Shown here: positions 16,758 to 25,712 of the stretch, piece after piece
Layout: each line of letters begins with the position of its first letter
Numbering within the stretch: the first letter of the stretch is position 1
Assembly: GCF_004364315.1 (NCBI RefSeq)
Contig: NZ_SOBR01000003.1
Span: 310,001-374,000 of the forward strand
Length of the DNA: 64,000 nucleotides
Direction: 5' to 3'
Origin: Chromohalobacter marismortui
GTDB lineage: Bacteria; Pseudomonadota; Gammaproteobacteria; Pseudomonadales; Halomonadaceae
Translations under genes and position numbers: made by a program
Notes under the pieces: model-generated
Databases searched by the model: none
The model's input: only the letters and a program-made list of their open reading frames with translations
What the model was told of the DNA's origin: nothing

Positions 16758-18566
16758 TCATCGGCGGTGGATATCCAGCCACGCCATGGCCCCTGGTGTC
16801 GCCATCCACTGATCGCGCATGAGCTGGCGATACTGCCACGCCTCGGCGCGCGTCCCCGGCGCCGGCGCATCGACCGCCAGCGCCACCGGCGTCGGTTTCT
16901 CGTCGCACAGCATCGGTACCAGGTAGGGATTGGCCTGCTGAGCAACGGCCAACACGGCGTCGGCCTCGTCACGACGTGACAGGCGATACAAGGCCAGCAC
17001 ACGGGCCATGGTCACGCCGATCATTTCCTCCTCATCGGTGCTACCGCTGAGCTCGGCCGCTTCCTCGTCACGCCCTTCACGCAGCAATTGATCGAGCACC
17101 AGCTCACGCAACCCCAGGTCGTCTTCTTCATCGAGCTTGAGCACCCGCTCGGCGAGATGACGCGAACGCGTACGCGCACCGCGCTCCATCCCCACGATCA
17201 ACGCCAGGGCACAGCGCAGCAGGATGGCATTGTCGGCGTCATCCCACACGAAGGTGCCTTGCTGTGCCTCGAGTTGCGAAAGCCACCCCTCGAACCTATC
17301 CGCCAGCGGGGCAAAAAAGCTCTCCGCCATCCAGGGCAGGCTCCCGAAGCGGCTGGTCAATGCCAGGCACAGCGACTGCATCACCGCCGGCGCACCCAGC
17401 CACTCGGGATACGCGCACAAGGCAGGCAACCATTCTCCGGCGTTTTCCCAAGGATCCGCCTCGAAGCTCAGCGCCGCGTCTGCGTCGATGGCCACTTTGA
17501 AATGCTCGAACCATGCCGCGAAGGCGGTATCCTCGCGAGCGGTGGCATGATATTCCAGGCGCCCTTCCGAGGACCATGCCAACTGCAGCGGCGGCGGGTC
17601 TTCCAGGGTGTCGAGCAAGGTGGCAAGCGCCGCCAGCGGCTCGGCCAGATCGTCTTCGGAGTGGATCATCTGCTCGGCCAGGGTCGCTTCGGGATTGGCG
17701 GCCAAATCGGCCAAAAACTGTAGTTGATCGGCGTCGAGGTCGGCGCGTTTGGAGAGACGGCGCCACCAGAAATGTGCGCGGGCACGGGCTTCTTCGGCAT
17801 GCCCCTCATGCAACAGCAGCATGGCCTCGATATAGGCCAGCGTGGGTGAGTCGGGCAACGTTTGCTGAGCGCGGACGAAGGCTTCCCGGGCACTGGCCAA
17901 GTCGTCACTGTCGAGGTGCATCAGGCACAGACGCTCGAGCGCCACACCACGCAGGAAGGTCGGGCCACGCTCCAGCACCGCATCGAGCAACGTCGCCCGT
18001 TTGCGGTGAAAACCGCGTGCCTGATAGAGGTCGACGAGGATTTCAAATGCCGGCTCGGCCTGCTCAGGAAGGCGCAACCAGTCACGTTCACTGGAAAAAA
18101 GGCTTTCGAGTATCTGCTGGGCGCGCCCACGCTGACCGCTTTCCGCCGCGATCAGGCCGGCCTCGAGCAACGCCTGGTCCGGTGCCTTGCCGCTTTTCAA
18201 GGCGGCCTTGAGCGTCTCGCCCGTCCATTCCTTGAGTGACAGCATCCACATCAGATGCGGCGGAATCGCGCCCGGCAACGTCACCGCGCCACAACATTGC
18301 TTTGTCTTGCGCCCGGAATCGCACCAGCAAGGCTCGTTGCGCCCCGGCCAGGCCAGAGGCTCGGGCTCGAAATCGAGTCGCACCAGCGGTGTCTGATTCC
18401 ACAGCTGGGGCGCCAGGGCCTGCGCCATGCTCAAATCACCACCGACGCGTACCGCGCCTTCATCACGCGCCCACGTCATCAGCGCCGGATAATGCTCATT
18501 GTCGCGTATTGCCTTCAACGCGCCGCTGGCGTACCCCAGCAATTGTTCCACCCATGCGGCCAGCAT
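16758..18566 (-). CDS. SEC-C motif, TPR-like protein of unknown function
   Basis: A 602-residue cytoplasmic protein. A SEC-C zinc motif lies at about residues 79-93 (CWCDSGRKTKQCC), the same type of knuckle as the SecA tail. The rest is almost entirely alpha-helical by appearance, rich in Ala/Leu/Glu with TPR-like periodicity (for example LAAWVEQ at the start and repeated LxxLxxARExFxxAQ segments around 225-275). I recognise no catalytic domain. It stands alone between convergent ampG and the divergent 639-residue membrane protein gene. Its function is unknown; SEC-C motifs occur in proteins that bind partners or nucleic acids. Confidence 0.8.
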   Translation of the reverse strand: MLAAWVEQLLGYASGALKAIRDNEHYPALMTWARDEGAVRVGGDLSMAQALAPQLWNQTPLVRLDFEPEPLAWPGRNEPCWCDSGRKTKQCCGAVTLPGAIPPHLMWMLSLKEWTGETLKAALKSGKAPDQALLEAGLIAAESGQRGRAQQILESLFSSERDWLRLPEQAEPAFEILVDLYQARGFHRKRATLLDAVLERGPTFLRGVALERLCLMHLDSDDLASAREAFVRAQQTLPDSPTLAYIEAMLLLHEGHAEEARARAHFWWRRLSKRADLDADQLQFLADLAANPEATLAEQMIHSEDDLAEPLAALATLLDTLEDPPPLQLAWSSEGRLEYHATAREDTAFAAWFEHFKVAIDADAALSFEADPWENAGEWLPALCAYPEWLGAPAVMQSLCLALTSRFGSLPWMAESFFAPLADRFEGWLSQLEAQQGTFVWDDADNAILLRCALALIVGMERGARTRSRHLAERVLKLDEEDDLGLRELVLDQLLREGRDEEAAELSGSTDEEEMIGVTMARVLALYRLSRRDEADAVLAVAQQANPYLVPMLCDEKPTPVALAVDAPAPGTRAEAWQYRQLMRDQWMATPGAMAWLDIHRR

Positions 18567-18705
18567 CGCGACCCTCCTGAAAAATCGCCTTATTCTAGCA
18601 TGCCCGATAAGCCACCCTCATCCATTGCACCACTGGGTGCACCAGCGGCGCTTTTCGGGTATTGTCGCCGACTGTCCGAACCCCGCCATATCAAGGGATG
18701 TCATC

Positions 18706-20625
18706 GTGCTCCTGCCGTTGCCGTTTCAGCGCAAGTCCTCGCCCTCTCAAGAAACCTCGCAGGTACGCCTCGAGCGCGAAGGGCGCAATGAAATTCGGCG
18801 CATCACCGCAGCCGTCGACAAGGTTCCCTGGTCGGTGAGTCTGATGCAGATCCTATGGACGGCCGGCCCCGTCACTCTGCTCGGCGCCTGGGGCGGCTAT
18901 CTACTCGGATACGGCAAAGCGCCGACCACTGAAAACTACGTTTTCTTCATTTCCTACACGGTCATTACTGGCGCCGCGGGCATCCTGGCCAACCTCGGCT
19001 ATCATCTCACGCAAGGCCGCAAGGCCGAGAAGACTTCCGGGCAGATCGAGCAGGTCATCAAGACATTGCCCGAGCTGCTGCTGGTCACCCGCGACCTGAT
19101 CGTCGAAAGCCTCGAGGGAGATGCCCGACGCCGCGAGGCCGCCGCCATGCTGCTGCGCAAGCACGACCTCTCGCCGGAGGGCGTCGAGCTGGCCGCCATC
19201 GAACTGCTCGACGACCGCGATAGCGCGCGCCTCATCGGTCAGATCGACGTCTATCGTCGGGTCGGCTTGCATGCCCGCATCCGTGACCTCGTCACGCAAT
19301 ATCGCGATACCCTGGAGCCTCAGTTCAACGCTCTCTACGATATCGCGCCCATCGCCACGCACCTGTTGCGTGAGCGCTTCGAGGGGCGTGCTCCCGACCT
19401 TCACCAAGGCGTACCACGCGACGAAAACTTCATCGAGCGCGTCATGGCGGCCATCGAGCAGGACAATGACCTGCTGATGACCCTCCAGGACGTCGAGGAA
19501 ATGGTGATTCTGGCATTCGAGTTGATCAGCGGGCGCAAGATTCCAGTGCTGTCGTTCGAATACCGTGGCCGCTGGCGTCTCGCCCAGGCGTTCGACAATC
19601 TGGAAGAAGCACGCGCACGCCAGCGCATCGCTCAGGCGACCGGCCTGTCGCGCCTGAAGGCACTCAACGTCTATCTCGCCGAACAATCCGGCACCCTGGT
19701 CGAGGATAGCGCCTCGGGGCTGCGCGCCGAACTGTTGCTGGAACGCTCGGTGCAAGCGATGGACGCACTGGCCGAGCAGATCGTGCACCTCGCCCAGGCG
19801 GTGGAAGCGGGTCAGGAAGATCGCAAGCGCGCATTGCGCACCAAGTCGGATATCCTGGCCAACGCCATCCAGCTGTACAAGAGTGTCTCCAGCGCCTACG
19901 AGCAAGTGGGCCGCAGTCATGCCCAGTTGCTCAAGTCGGTGGAACGCTGGGAGCGCATTACCGCCAGCCTGTCAGACGACACGACACGCTTGCGGCTGGG
20001 CCCCGGGCGACGCGGGCTGCGCATCCGCGAACGCGCCATCGCGCTGGATGATGAAGCCAAGGCGCGGGTCTGCAAGCATCTCGCCCGCTACCTGAACCAG
20101 ACGGGTATCACGTCACGCCATCATGACGTGTGGCGTGGCGCGCATCGCGAGACCCAACTGGGCGTCGGCGTGGATGCCGCCAAGCGCCTGGCGATCGAGA
20201 TCTTCCTCGCGCTCGAACCTCACGTGGGACTCTCGCAACCCGCCACGCAGCGCGCCATCAACAGCTCCAATGCCGCCGACTTCGGCCAGATCGAACCCAA
20301 CCTCTCGGCGGCCGCCAAGGCCGCACTAGGGGCGTCCATGGTGCGCGAAGTGGATACCGAGTTATCGCGCGCGGCCGAGTCGCTGGCGTTGGCGCTGGTG
20401 CGTCACTACCGCGTCGAGCTCGAACCGGCGGCCATCGAGTTCCTCAAGCGCCAGTACGGCGCCCGCGACAGCACGTTGCAGATGCTTTCCAACCTCAATC
20501 TGGCAGGGCGCAGCGACGCGCGTAATGTCAGCTTCCTCAGCCATCGGCCGCCTGCCGTGGGCACCCCCCATCGTACTTGGTATCGTGCCTTGGTGCGTGC
20601 ACGACGTCTCTTCGGACGCCGCTAG
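18706..20625 (+). CDS. large membrane-anchored protein of unknown function
   Basis: A 639-residue protein. After about 45 polar residues there are two hydrophobic segments (about 47-68, SLMQILWTAGPVTLLGAWGG, and about 79-100, FFISYTVITGAAGILANLG). Then comes a long cytoplasmic-looking region that is mostly charged helix with coiled-coil character around residues 340-430. I do not recognise the family. GTG 18706 is chosen because AAGGGATG lies about 8 bases upstream and the sequence before it is low-quality coding (Pro/His/Ser-rich). It lies between the divergent SEC-C gene and topB, 84 bases upstream of topB. Confidence 0.75.
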   Translation: MLLPLPFQRKSSPSQETSQVRLEREGRNEIRRITAAVDKVPWSVSLMQILWTAGPVTLLGAWGGYLLGYGKAPTTENYVFFISYTVITGAAGILANLGYHLTQGRKAEKTSGQIEQVIKTLPELLLVTRDLIVESLEGDARRREAAAMLLRKHDLSPEGVELAAIELLDDRDSARLIGQIDVYRRVGLHARIRDLVTQYRDTLEPQFNALYDIAPIATHLLRERFEGRAPDLHQGVPRDENFIERVMAAIEQDNDLLMTLQDVEEMVILAFELISGRKIPVLSFEYRGRWRLAQAFDNLEEARARQRIAQATGLSRLKALNVYLAEQSGTLVEDSASGLRAELLLERSVQAMDALAEQIVHLAQAVEAGQEDRKRALRTKSDILANAIQLYKSVSSAYEQVGRSHAQLLKSVERWERITASLSDDTTRLRLGPGRRGLRIRERAIALDDEAKARVCKHLARYLNQTGITSRHHDVWRGAHRETQLGVGVDAAKRLAIEIFLALEPHVGLSQPATQRAINSSNAADFGQIEPNLSAAAKAALGASMVREVDTELSRAAESLALALVRHYRVELEPAAIEFLKRQYGARDSTLQMLSNLNLAGRSDARNVSFLSHRPPAVGTPHRTWYRALVRARRLFGRR

Positions 20626-20709
20626 TCCAGGTTCAGCCCCAATTCGCCCCACGCCCCAGCGTGAACGTGGCAGAATAAGCGCCATGTTCATGCTGGATCA
20701 CCTAACGTC

Positions 20710-22641
20710 ATGCGCTTGATCGTCGCCGAAAAGCCCAGTCTGGCACGCGCCATCGCCGACGCATTGCCCGCCAAGACGCAACGCCAGGACGGGTATCTCG
20801 AATGCGAAGAGACCTGTATCAGCTGGTGCGTCGGGCACCTCCTCGAACAGGCGCCACCCGACGCCTACGATGCCCGCTATCAGCAATGGCGCCTCGACGA
20901 TCTGCCCATCGTGCCCCAGCAATGGCAGCTCATACCGCGCGCCAAGGCGCGGGCGCAGTTGGCCGTGATTCGCAAGCTGCTCAAGCGCGCCGACAGTGTC
21001 GTGCACGCCGGTGATCCGGACCGCGAAGGCCAACTGCTGGTGCAACGCGTCATCGAACGACTCGGCTGGCGCGGCCCGATGTCGCGCTTGTTGATCAGCG
21101 ACCTCAACCGCCCCGCCGTGCAACGGGCACTGCGCCACATGGAGGACAACGCGCGCTATCAATCGCTTTTCGAAGCCGCCGAGACACGTTCGCGCGCCGA
21201 TTGGCTGTATGGCATCAACCTGTCACGCGCCTGGACCTTGACCGGCCGCCACGCCGGCTACTCCGACGTGCTCTCGGTGGGCCGCGTGCAGACGCCCGTA
21301 TTGGGGCTCATCGTGCGCCGTGACCTTGAGATCGAGCGTTTCGTTCCGCGTCCCTTCTATACCCTGTGGGCGGACCTGGGCGTCGAGCACGGCATGCTAC
21401 GCGCCTGGTGGCAGCCGCAAGCGCCGCATCCGCTCGATGACCAGGGGCGGCTGTTGACGCGCGAGCCGGCCGAGGCATTGGCAGCCCGTCTGCCCGGTGC
21501 CGAGGGGCACTTGAGCGCTCTGCAAAGCAAGAAAAAGTCCCAGACGGCGCCGCTGCCGTATTCGCTATCGGCATTGCAGGTCGATGCCGCGCGCCGCTAC
21601 AAGCTATCGGCCAAGCGGGTGCTGGATATCTGCCAGGCGCTCTACGAACGCCATCAGCTCATCACCTACCCACGCTCGGATTGTCGGTACCTGCCCGAGG
21701 GCCATTTCGCCGCCGCGAAAAAGCTACTCTCTGCGGCCTGTGCCACTGACGAAACACTCGCTGAATGGCTAAGCGGCGCCGACTTCAGTCGCCGCTCACG
21801 CGCCTGGAACGACAAGCAGGTCGGCGCTCACCACGCGCTGGCGCCCACCGGGCGCCCGTTCGACGCCGCCCGCCTGTCCCATGACGAGGCCAACGTCTTC
21901 CGGCTGATCGCGCGCAATGTCCTGGCGCAATTCTACCCACCGCTGGAAACGCGTGACGTCAAGGCCGAGTTTTCGATCCTCGGCGAGTGCTTTCGCGCCC
22001 AAGGCCGCGAGATACTCGTGCCCGGGTGGAAGCCGCTCTTCACAACACGTGATGAAGCACCGGCACTGCCCGCGTTGCGCGAAGGCGAGGCCGGCAAGGT
22101 CCGGGAGTGCGCCGTGGAAGACCGTCAGACACGCCCGCCGGAACCGTTCTCCGACGCCAGCCTGATCAAGGCGATGATGAACATCGCTCGCTACGTCGAC
22201 GATGAAGCAGTACGCCGGACCCTGCGGGATACCGATGGTCTAGGCACCGAGGCGACACGCGCCGGGATTCTGGAGACGCTCATCACGCGCGGTTACGTGA
22301 TTCGCCAACAGGGCGCGCTGCGTGCCACGCGGCCTGGACGCGCACTTGTTCAAGCCTTGCCGGACACCGCCACACGCCCCGAGCGTACGGCGCTCTGGGA
22401 GCAGCGCCTGGCCGAGATCGCCGAGGGCAATGCCGACGCCACGGCGTTCCTGGACACGCTGGTCGGCGACGTCCGACAACTACTGAGTCAGGCGGATGCC
22501 GAGCGCATGCGTCAGGCGTTGGCCACCCACGGGGGCCCCGAACCCTCACGCTCGACACACGCCAAGCCCAAAAACGCGCGGCGACGCACTGCAAAACGTT
22601 CTCAACGCACCACCACGCGCAAAAAAGGGCCTGACCGATGA
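20710..22641 (+). CDS. topB: DNA topoisomerase III
   Basis: A type IA topoisomerase that resolves single-stranded catenanes and recombination intermediates, often with RecQ. The 643-residue length fits the family. The Toprim domain starts MRLIVAEKPSLARAIAD and contains HAGDPDREGQLL (about residues 98-109). The active-site tyrosine lies in QLITYPRSDCRYLP (about residue 320). IA-family blocks SVGRVQTPVLGL and DTDGLGTEATRA are present. The C-terminus is lysine/arginine-rich, as expected for DNA contact. Confidence 0.95.
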   Translation: MRLIVAEKPSLARAIADALPAKTQRQDGYLECEETCISWCVGHLLEQAPPDAYDARYQQWRLDDLPIVPQQWQLIPRAKARAQLAVIRKLLKRADSVVHAGDPDREGQLLVQRVIERLGWRGPMSRLLISDLNRPAVQRALRHMEDNARYQSLFEAAETRSRADWLYGINLSRAWTLTGRHAGYSDVLSVGRVQTPVLGLIVRRDLEIERFVPRPFYTLWADLGVEHGMLRAWWQPQAPHPLDDQGRLLTREPAEALAARLPGAEGHLSALQSKKKSQTAPLPYSLSALQVDAARRYKLSAKRVLDICQALYERHQLITYPRSDCRYLPEGHFAAAKKLLSAACATDETLAEWLSGADFSRRSRAWNDKQVGAHHALAPTGRPFDAARLSHDEANVFRLIARNVLAQFYPPLETRDVKAEFSILGECFRAQGREILVPGWKPLFTTRDEAPALPALREGEAGKVRECAVEDRQTRPPEPFSDASLIKAMMNIARYVDDEAVRRTLRDTDGLGTEATRAGILETLITRGYVIRQQGALRATRPGRALVQALPDTATRPERTALWEQRLAEIAEGNADATAFLDTLVGDVRQLLSQADAERMRQALATHGGPEPSRSTHAKPKNARRRTAKRSQRTTTRKKGPDR

Positions 22642-22728
22642 GCCAGGCCAACAGAGCATGCCGGCACTCGCGACGCTGTATCTCAACACACCACCATGAA
22701 TACTCGGATCACGACAAAGGGAAACGCC

Positions 22729-22995
22729 ATGCGCCATCGCCTCTTCATCACATTGCTGCTGGCCTTTCTGCTGCCGGGCCTGGGTCATCTATTCCTACGC
22801 CAATGGAGCTGGGCCGCGCTATGGATGATCGGCTTCATCGCGTTGCTCGCGCTGATGATGATCCCTGTTCGCTGGCTGGGCTTCATCTGGTTACTGCTGC
22901 TATTGGCCTTGTGGACGGCAAGCATGGTGCATGCGGCCACATTGGCACGCGCTCAAGCTAACGCGTCGACCGGACGCCGGCACGGAGCCTCATGA
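22729..22995 (+). CDS. small membrane protein
   Basis: An 88-residue protein that is nearly all hydrophobic: three likely membrane segments (about 4-22, 28-48 and 50-72) with LLPGLGHLFLRQW between the first two, reminiscent of TM2-like small membrane proteins. ATG 22729 follows AAGGGA with about 7 bases between, preferred over an in-frame ATG at 22696. Its stop overlaps the start of the FUSC gene by 4 bases (ATGA), so the two are translationally coupled. Function unknown. Confidence 0.7.
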   Translation: MRHRLFITLLLAFLLPGLGHLFLRQWSWAALWMIGFIALLALMMIPVRWLGFIWLLLLLALWTASMVHAATLARAQANASTGRRHGAS

Positions 22996-24173
22996 GAGCG
23001 ATGGCGCCCACTCGTCTACGTGATCCGTACTTCATCTACCGCTACCGCCATCGACTGCATGTCCTGCGTACCTCGTTAGCGCTGGCCATTACCTTCATCG
23101 TCATTCTCACCCTGCAAATACCCCATGGCAGTTGGGCACTGGTCAGCACCATGATGGTGATGGGCAATCTGCCGCATATCGGCGGTGTCATCGACAAAGG
23201 GGGACAACGTCTGCTGGGCACGGTGCTCGGGGCCATCTGGGGCATCTTGCTGATGCTGATTCCCGCACCAGCGCCGTGGGTGGTACCCGCCTGGACCCTG
23301 ATCGGCATCGCGGTCGCCACGCACACCACGTTCGCCACGCGCTATGGCTACAGTGCGCTGATGTTCGGCGTGACATTGTTGATGGTAGTGGGTGACGGCC
23401 ACCAGGATTTGGGGATCGCGCTGTGGCGCGCCTTCGATGTGCTGATCGGGACGAGCATCGGCATCCTCGCCACCCTGTTCATCCTGCCTCAGAAAGCCAC
23501 CGATCTATTGCGTTTCCTGCTCGCCGACAACCTCGACAAACTGGCACGCTTGTACCATGCGCATACCAATGCGACACAGCACGATGACGTCGACACACGC
23601 CGGTTACTCAAGCGCACCACGGACCAACTGGTCAAGCAGCGTGGCCTGGTGGATGCCATTCACAGCGAGCGCCGCCTGCATCGCGACGACCTGGAACGCA
23701 TTCTGTCACTGGAGCGACGCATGCTGTCGACGACCGAACTGCTCCTGGAAACACACTGGGCCACACGCGCCGGTCACGACATCATCGCCGAACTGGATGG
23801 CTTGCGCGATGAACAGCACCGCCTGGCACGTGCACTAGGCAGCCTGGCCTTCCAGGTGCGCACGGGGCAGTCCATCGACATCACGGTGGCCGCTTTCGAC
23901 CTGCAGCGTCATGCACAGCCCACGCTGGGGGCGCGCGGCGAAAACGACCGCGCCTTGTTCAGCCCGAGCGGCTACCTGTGGCTCAATCGTGAGCTGGCTC
24001 GGCTCACGCAGGCGCTCATCGACACCTTGCAGACGCTCGACCGACTGCCCAGCGCACGCTTGCGGCGCCGCGCCTCACGCCATACCTTGATTCGCGACCG
24101 TCTGGCCATGCCGCTGGATGCATCGCGGGGCGACGATGCACCACGCAGCGAGGAAGATACCCGCTCGCACTAA
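22992..24173 (+). CDS. FUSC-family inner-membrane protein
   Basis: A 393-residue protein. The N-terminal half has about six membrane segments with fusaric-acid-resistance/YccS-like features: TSLALAITFIVILTLQIPHGSWALVSTMMVM in pieces, then GGVIDKGGQRLLGTVLGAIWGILL, and YGYSALMFGVTLLMVV. The C-terminal half is a soluble helical domain (about 170-370). Family members are linked to export of aromatic acids, but the substrate here cannot be deduced. It starts within the stop of the upstream small membrane protein gene and converges with ygfX. Confidence 0.82.
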   Translation: MRAMAPTRLRDPYFIYRYRHRLHVLRTSLALAITFIVILTLQIPHGSWALVSTMMVMGNLPHIGGVIDKGGQRLLGTVLGAIWGILLMLIPAPAPWVVPAWTLIGIAVATHTTFATRYGYSALMFGVTLLMVVGDGHQDLGIALWRAFDVLIGTSIGILATLFILPQKATDLLRFLLADNLDKLARLYHAHTNATQHDDVDTRRLLKRTTDQLVKQRGLVDAIHSERRLHRDDLERILSLERRMLSTTELLLETHWATRAGHDIIAELDGLRDEQHRLARALGSLAFQVRTGQSIDITVAAFDLQRHAQPTLGARGENDRALFSPSGYLWLNRELARLTQALIDTLQTLDRLPSARLRRRASRHTLIRDRLAMPLDASRGDDAPRSEEDTRSH

Positions 24174-24199
24174 CCGACGCGGCGCGCGGACGAAGCGCG

Positions 24200-24607
24200 T
24201 CAGCGCCGCTCCAGTGGCATCGTCGCCAGCAGCCGTACTCGAAACAGCCGACGCGAAACGCGATCTGCGCTGTCCGGCCACAGCCAGATGACGCGACGCC
24301 CGAGTCGCAGCCCGATCAACCACGCCCCAATACGCAGAGGTCTCGGCACGACGTTCTGCCACTGCCCCGAGACCTTGCGCCATTGCCATGTCGTCTGTTC
24401 TCCGTCGACGCGCTCCCGCAATTCCCAGTGCTGTTGGCCACGCCACCAGTAGCCCAGCAGCACGGCACCGCTCAGCGATACCGCCAACTTCAGCCAAGCG
24501 GGCCCCAGGGCAAGCACCACACCGCTCACGCCTCCCCACAGCAGCACATGCGCGGCCAGTGCCAGTCTAGAGGGTCCGAAACTGATCGTTGGAAGTGGTT
24601 TCAGCAT
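24200..24607 (-). CDS. ygfX: YgfX-like membrane protein downstream of sdhE
   Basis: A 135-residue protein: PSRLALAAHVLL, a second hydrophobic stretch (WLKLAVSLSGAVLLGYWW), then a soluble region with W-rich strands and RLGRRVIWLWPDSADRVSRRLFRVRLL, matching the layout of E. coli YgfX (CptA). In E. coli this gene follows sdhE (ygfY), and it does here too, overlapping sdhE by about 40 bases. Its role, in cell-shape inhibition or sdhE-related biology, is not settled. Placement is from position and overall layout rather than strong identity. Confidence 0.75.
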   Translation of the reverse strand: MLKPLPTISFGPSRLALAAHVLLWGGVSGVVLALGPAWLKLAVSLSGAVLLGYWWRGQQHWELRERVDGEQTTWQWRKVSGQWQNVVPRPLRIGAWLIGLRLGRRVIWLWPDSADRVSRRLFRVRLLATMPLERR

Positions 24608-24845
24608 AATCGACGATCATTTGCACGATACGCCGCAACTCGGCGTCGGCAGGCCATTCACGGCGCATCAACCAGATGAAGAGGTCCTGGTCCTCTTGAT
24701 CGATCAACGCCTGATAGCGGACCTTGTCCGCCTCATCGAGCTGCGGATAACGATGCTCTAGAAACGGGATCAGGAGTAGATCCAGCTCCCACATGCCACG
24801 CCGCGAGTGCCAATAAAGCCGTTTGATGGTTGCATCGTCCTGCAT
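24567..24845 (-). CDS. sdhE: FAD assembly factor SdhE
   Basis: A 92-residue helical protein that helps attach FAD covalently to SdhA and FrdA. The family RGxxE motif appears as RRGMWELD at about residues 14-21, with LLIPFLEHRYPQL and LFIWLMRREWP downstream. ATG 24845 has GGGAG 5 bases upstream and is preferred to an ATG 12 bases further up. It forms an operon with ygfX and is divergent from ihfB. Confidence 0.92.
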   Translation of the reverse strand: MQDDATIKRLYWHSRRGMWELDLLLIPFLEHRYPQLDEADKVRYQALIDQEDQDLFIWLMRREWPADAELRRIVQMIVDYAETTSNDQFRTL

Positions 24846-24968
24846 GGAGACTCCCAAGCGCTGTCATGACATGAATAGACGACGAGTATACCCGAGGACT
24901 TGGTTACACACATCGTTTACCCACGTGCTTCAAAACCGGACAAGGTTGACTTGCAATGTGCTAGTGCG

Positions 24969-24997
24969 TTGTTTTATCGAGGTTTGGGCAGTATGCT
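24969..24997 (+). promoter_or_regulatory. probable sigma-70 promoter of ihfB
   Basis: TTGTTT, 17-base spacer, TATGCT, about 70 bases before the ihfB start. A second TTGACT lies upstream at about 24946. Confidence 0.5.
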
Positions 24998-25069
24998 GAA
25001 AGCACAACAATACCGTGGTCGCTTTACTGCCATGAGCAAAGAAGCGGCAAAGTCGCTTGGAGACATTCA

Positions 25070-25366
25070 ATGACCAAATCCGAGTTGATTGAACAGATTG
25101 CCATTCGGCAGCCCGAGCTATCGGCCAAGGAGGTCGAGGCAGCAGTCAAGCTCATCCTCGAAGACATCACCCACTCACTTTCCAGTGGCGGGCGTGTCGA
25201 AATTCGCGGGTTCGGTAGCTTCTCCCTACACTTTCGAGAGCCCCGGACCGGACGCAACCCCAAAACCGGCGACCCCGTCGACCTCCAGGGCAAATTCGTA
25301 CCGCATTTCAAGCCCGGCAAGGAATTGCGCGAACAGGTCAATGCCAGTCGCGCACTCGGCTACTGA
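25070..25366 (+). CDS. ihfB: integration host factor subunit beta
   Basis: A 98-residue HU/IHF-family protein. With IhfA it forms the DNA-bending heterodimer used in recombination, sigma-54 promoters and nucleoid structure. IhfB is indicated by [11 protein letters not shown] at the N-terminus, [16 protein letters not shown], and the intercalating-arm sequence [10 protein letters not shown]. In many gammaproteobacteria ihfB directly follows rpsA. Here rpsA is about 7.5 kb away on the opposite strand, while the usual downstream genes lapA and lapB remain attached. Confidence 0.95.
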   Translation: MTKSELIEQIAIRQPELSAKEVEAAVKLILEDITHSLSSGGRVEIRGFGSFSLHFREPRTGRNPKTGDPVDLQGKFVPHFKPGKELREQVNASRALGY

Positions 25367-25406
25367 AGCTCGGGGCGTCATACTTCCATGCAAAAGGAAC
25401 CTGTCC

Positions 25407-25712
25407 ATGCGTTGGTTTAAAGGTGTCGTGCTGGCCATCATCTTGCTGGTCGTTCTATTACTCGGCATCCTGTTTGCCGTCAATAACCAACAAGCCATCC
25501 CGCTTGATTTGATATGGATCGAGTTGCCGTCCGCCTCGTTGGCACTGTGGCTATTGCTGTCACTGGCCTGTGGCATGCTGCTCGGCATGCTGGCCATGAC
25601 CGGTATCTATTTACGGCTGCGCACGCTCCTGACGCGCGCCCAACGTCATAATCAACAACAGCGCAAGGAACTGGATCGGCTACGTACCCAGGAGTTCAAG
25701 GAAGCGCCCTGA
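25407..25712 (+). CDS. lapA: lipopolysaccharide assembly protein A (LapA)
   Basis: A 101-residue DUF1049 inner-membrane protein. Two membrane helices (about 5-23 and 43-63) surround the family motif FAVNNQQAIPLDL at about residues 24-36, and a basic cytoplasmic coiled tail follows. LapA works with LapB in controlling LPS assembly and LpxC turnover. ATG 25407 has AAGGA 8 bases upstream. The stop codon is immediately followed by the lapB start. Confidence 0.92.
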   Translation: MRWFKGVVLAIILLVVLLLGILFAVNNQQAIPLDLIWIELPSASLALWLLLSLACGMLLGMLAMTGIYLRLRTLLTRAQRHNQQQRKELDRLRTQEFKEAP

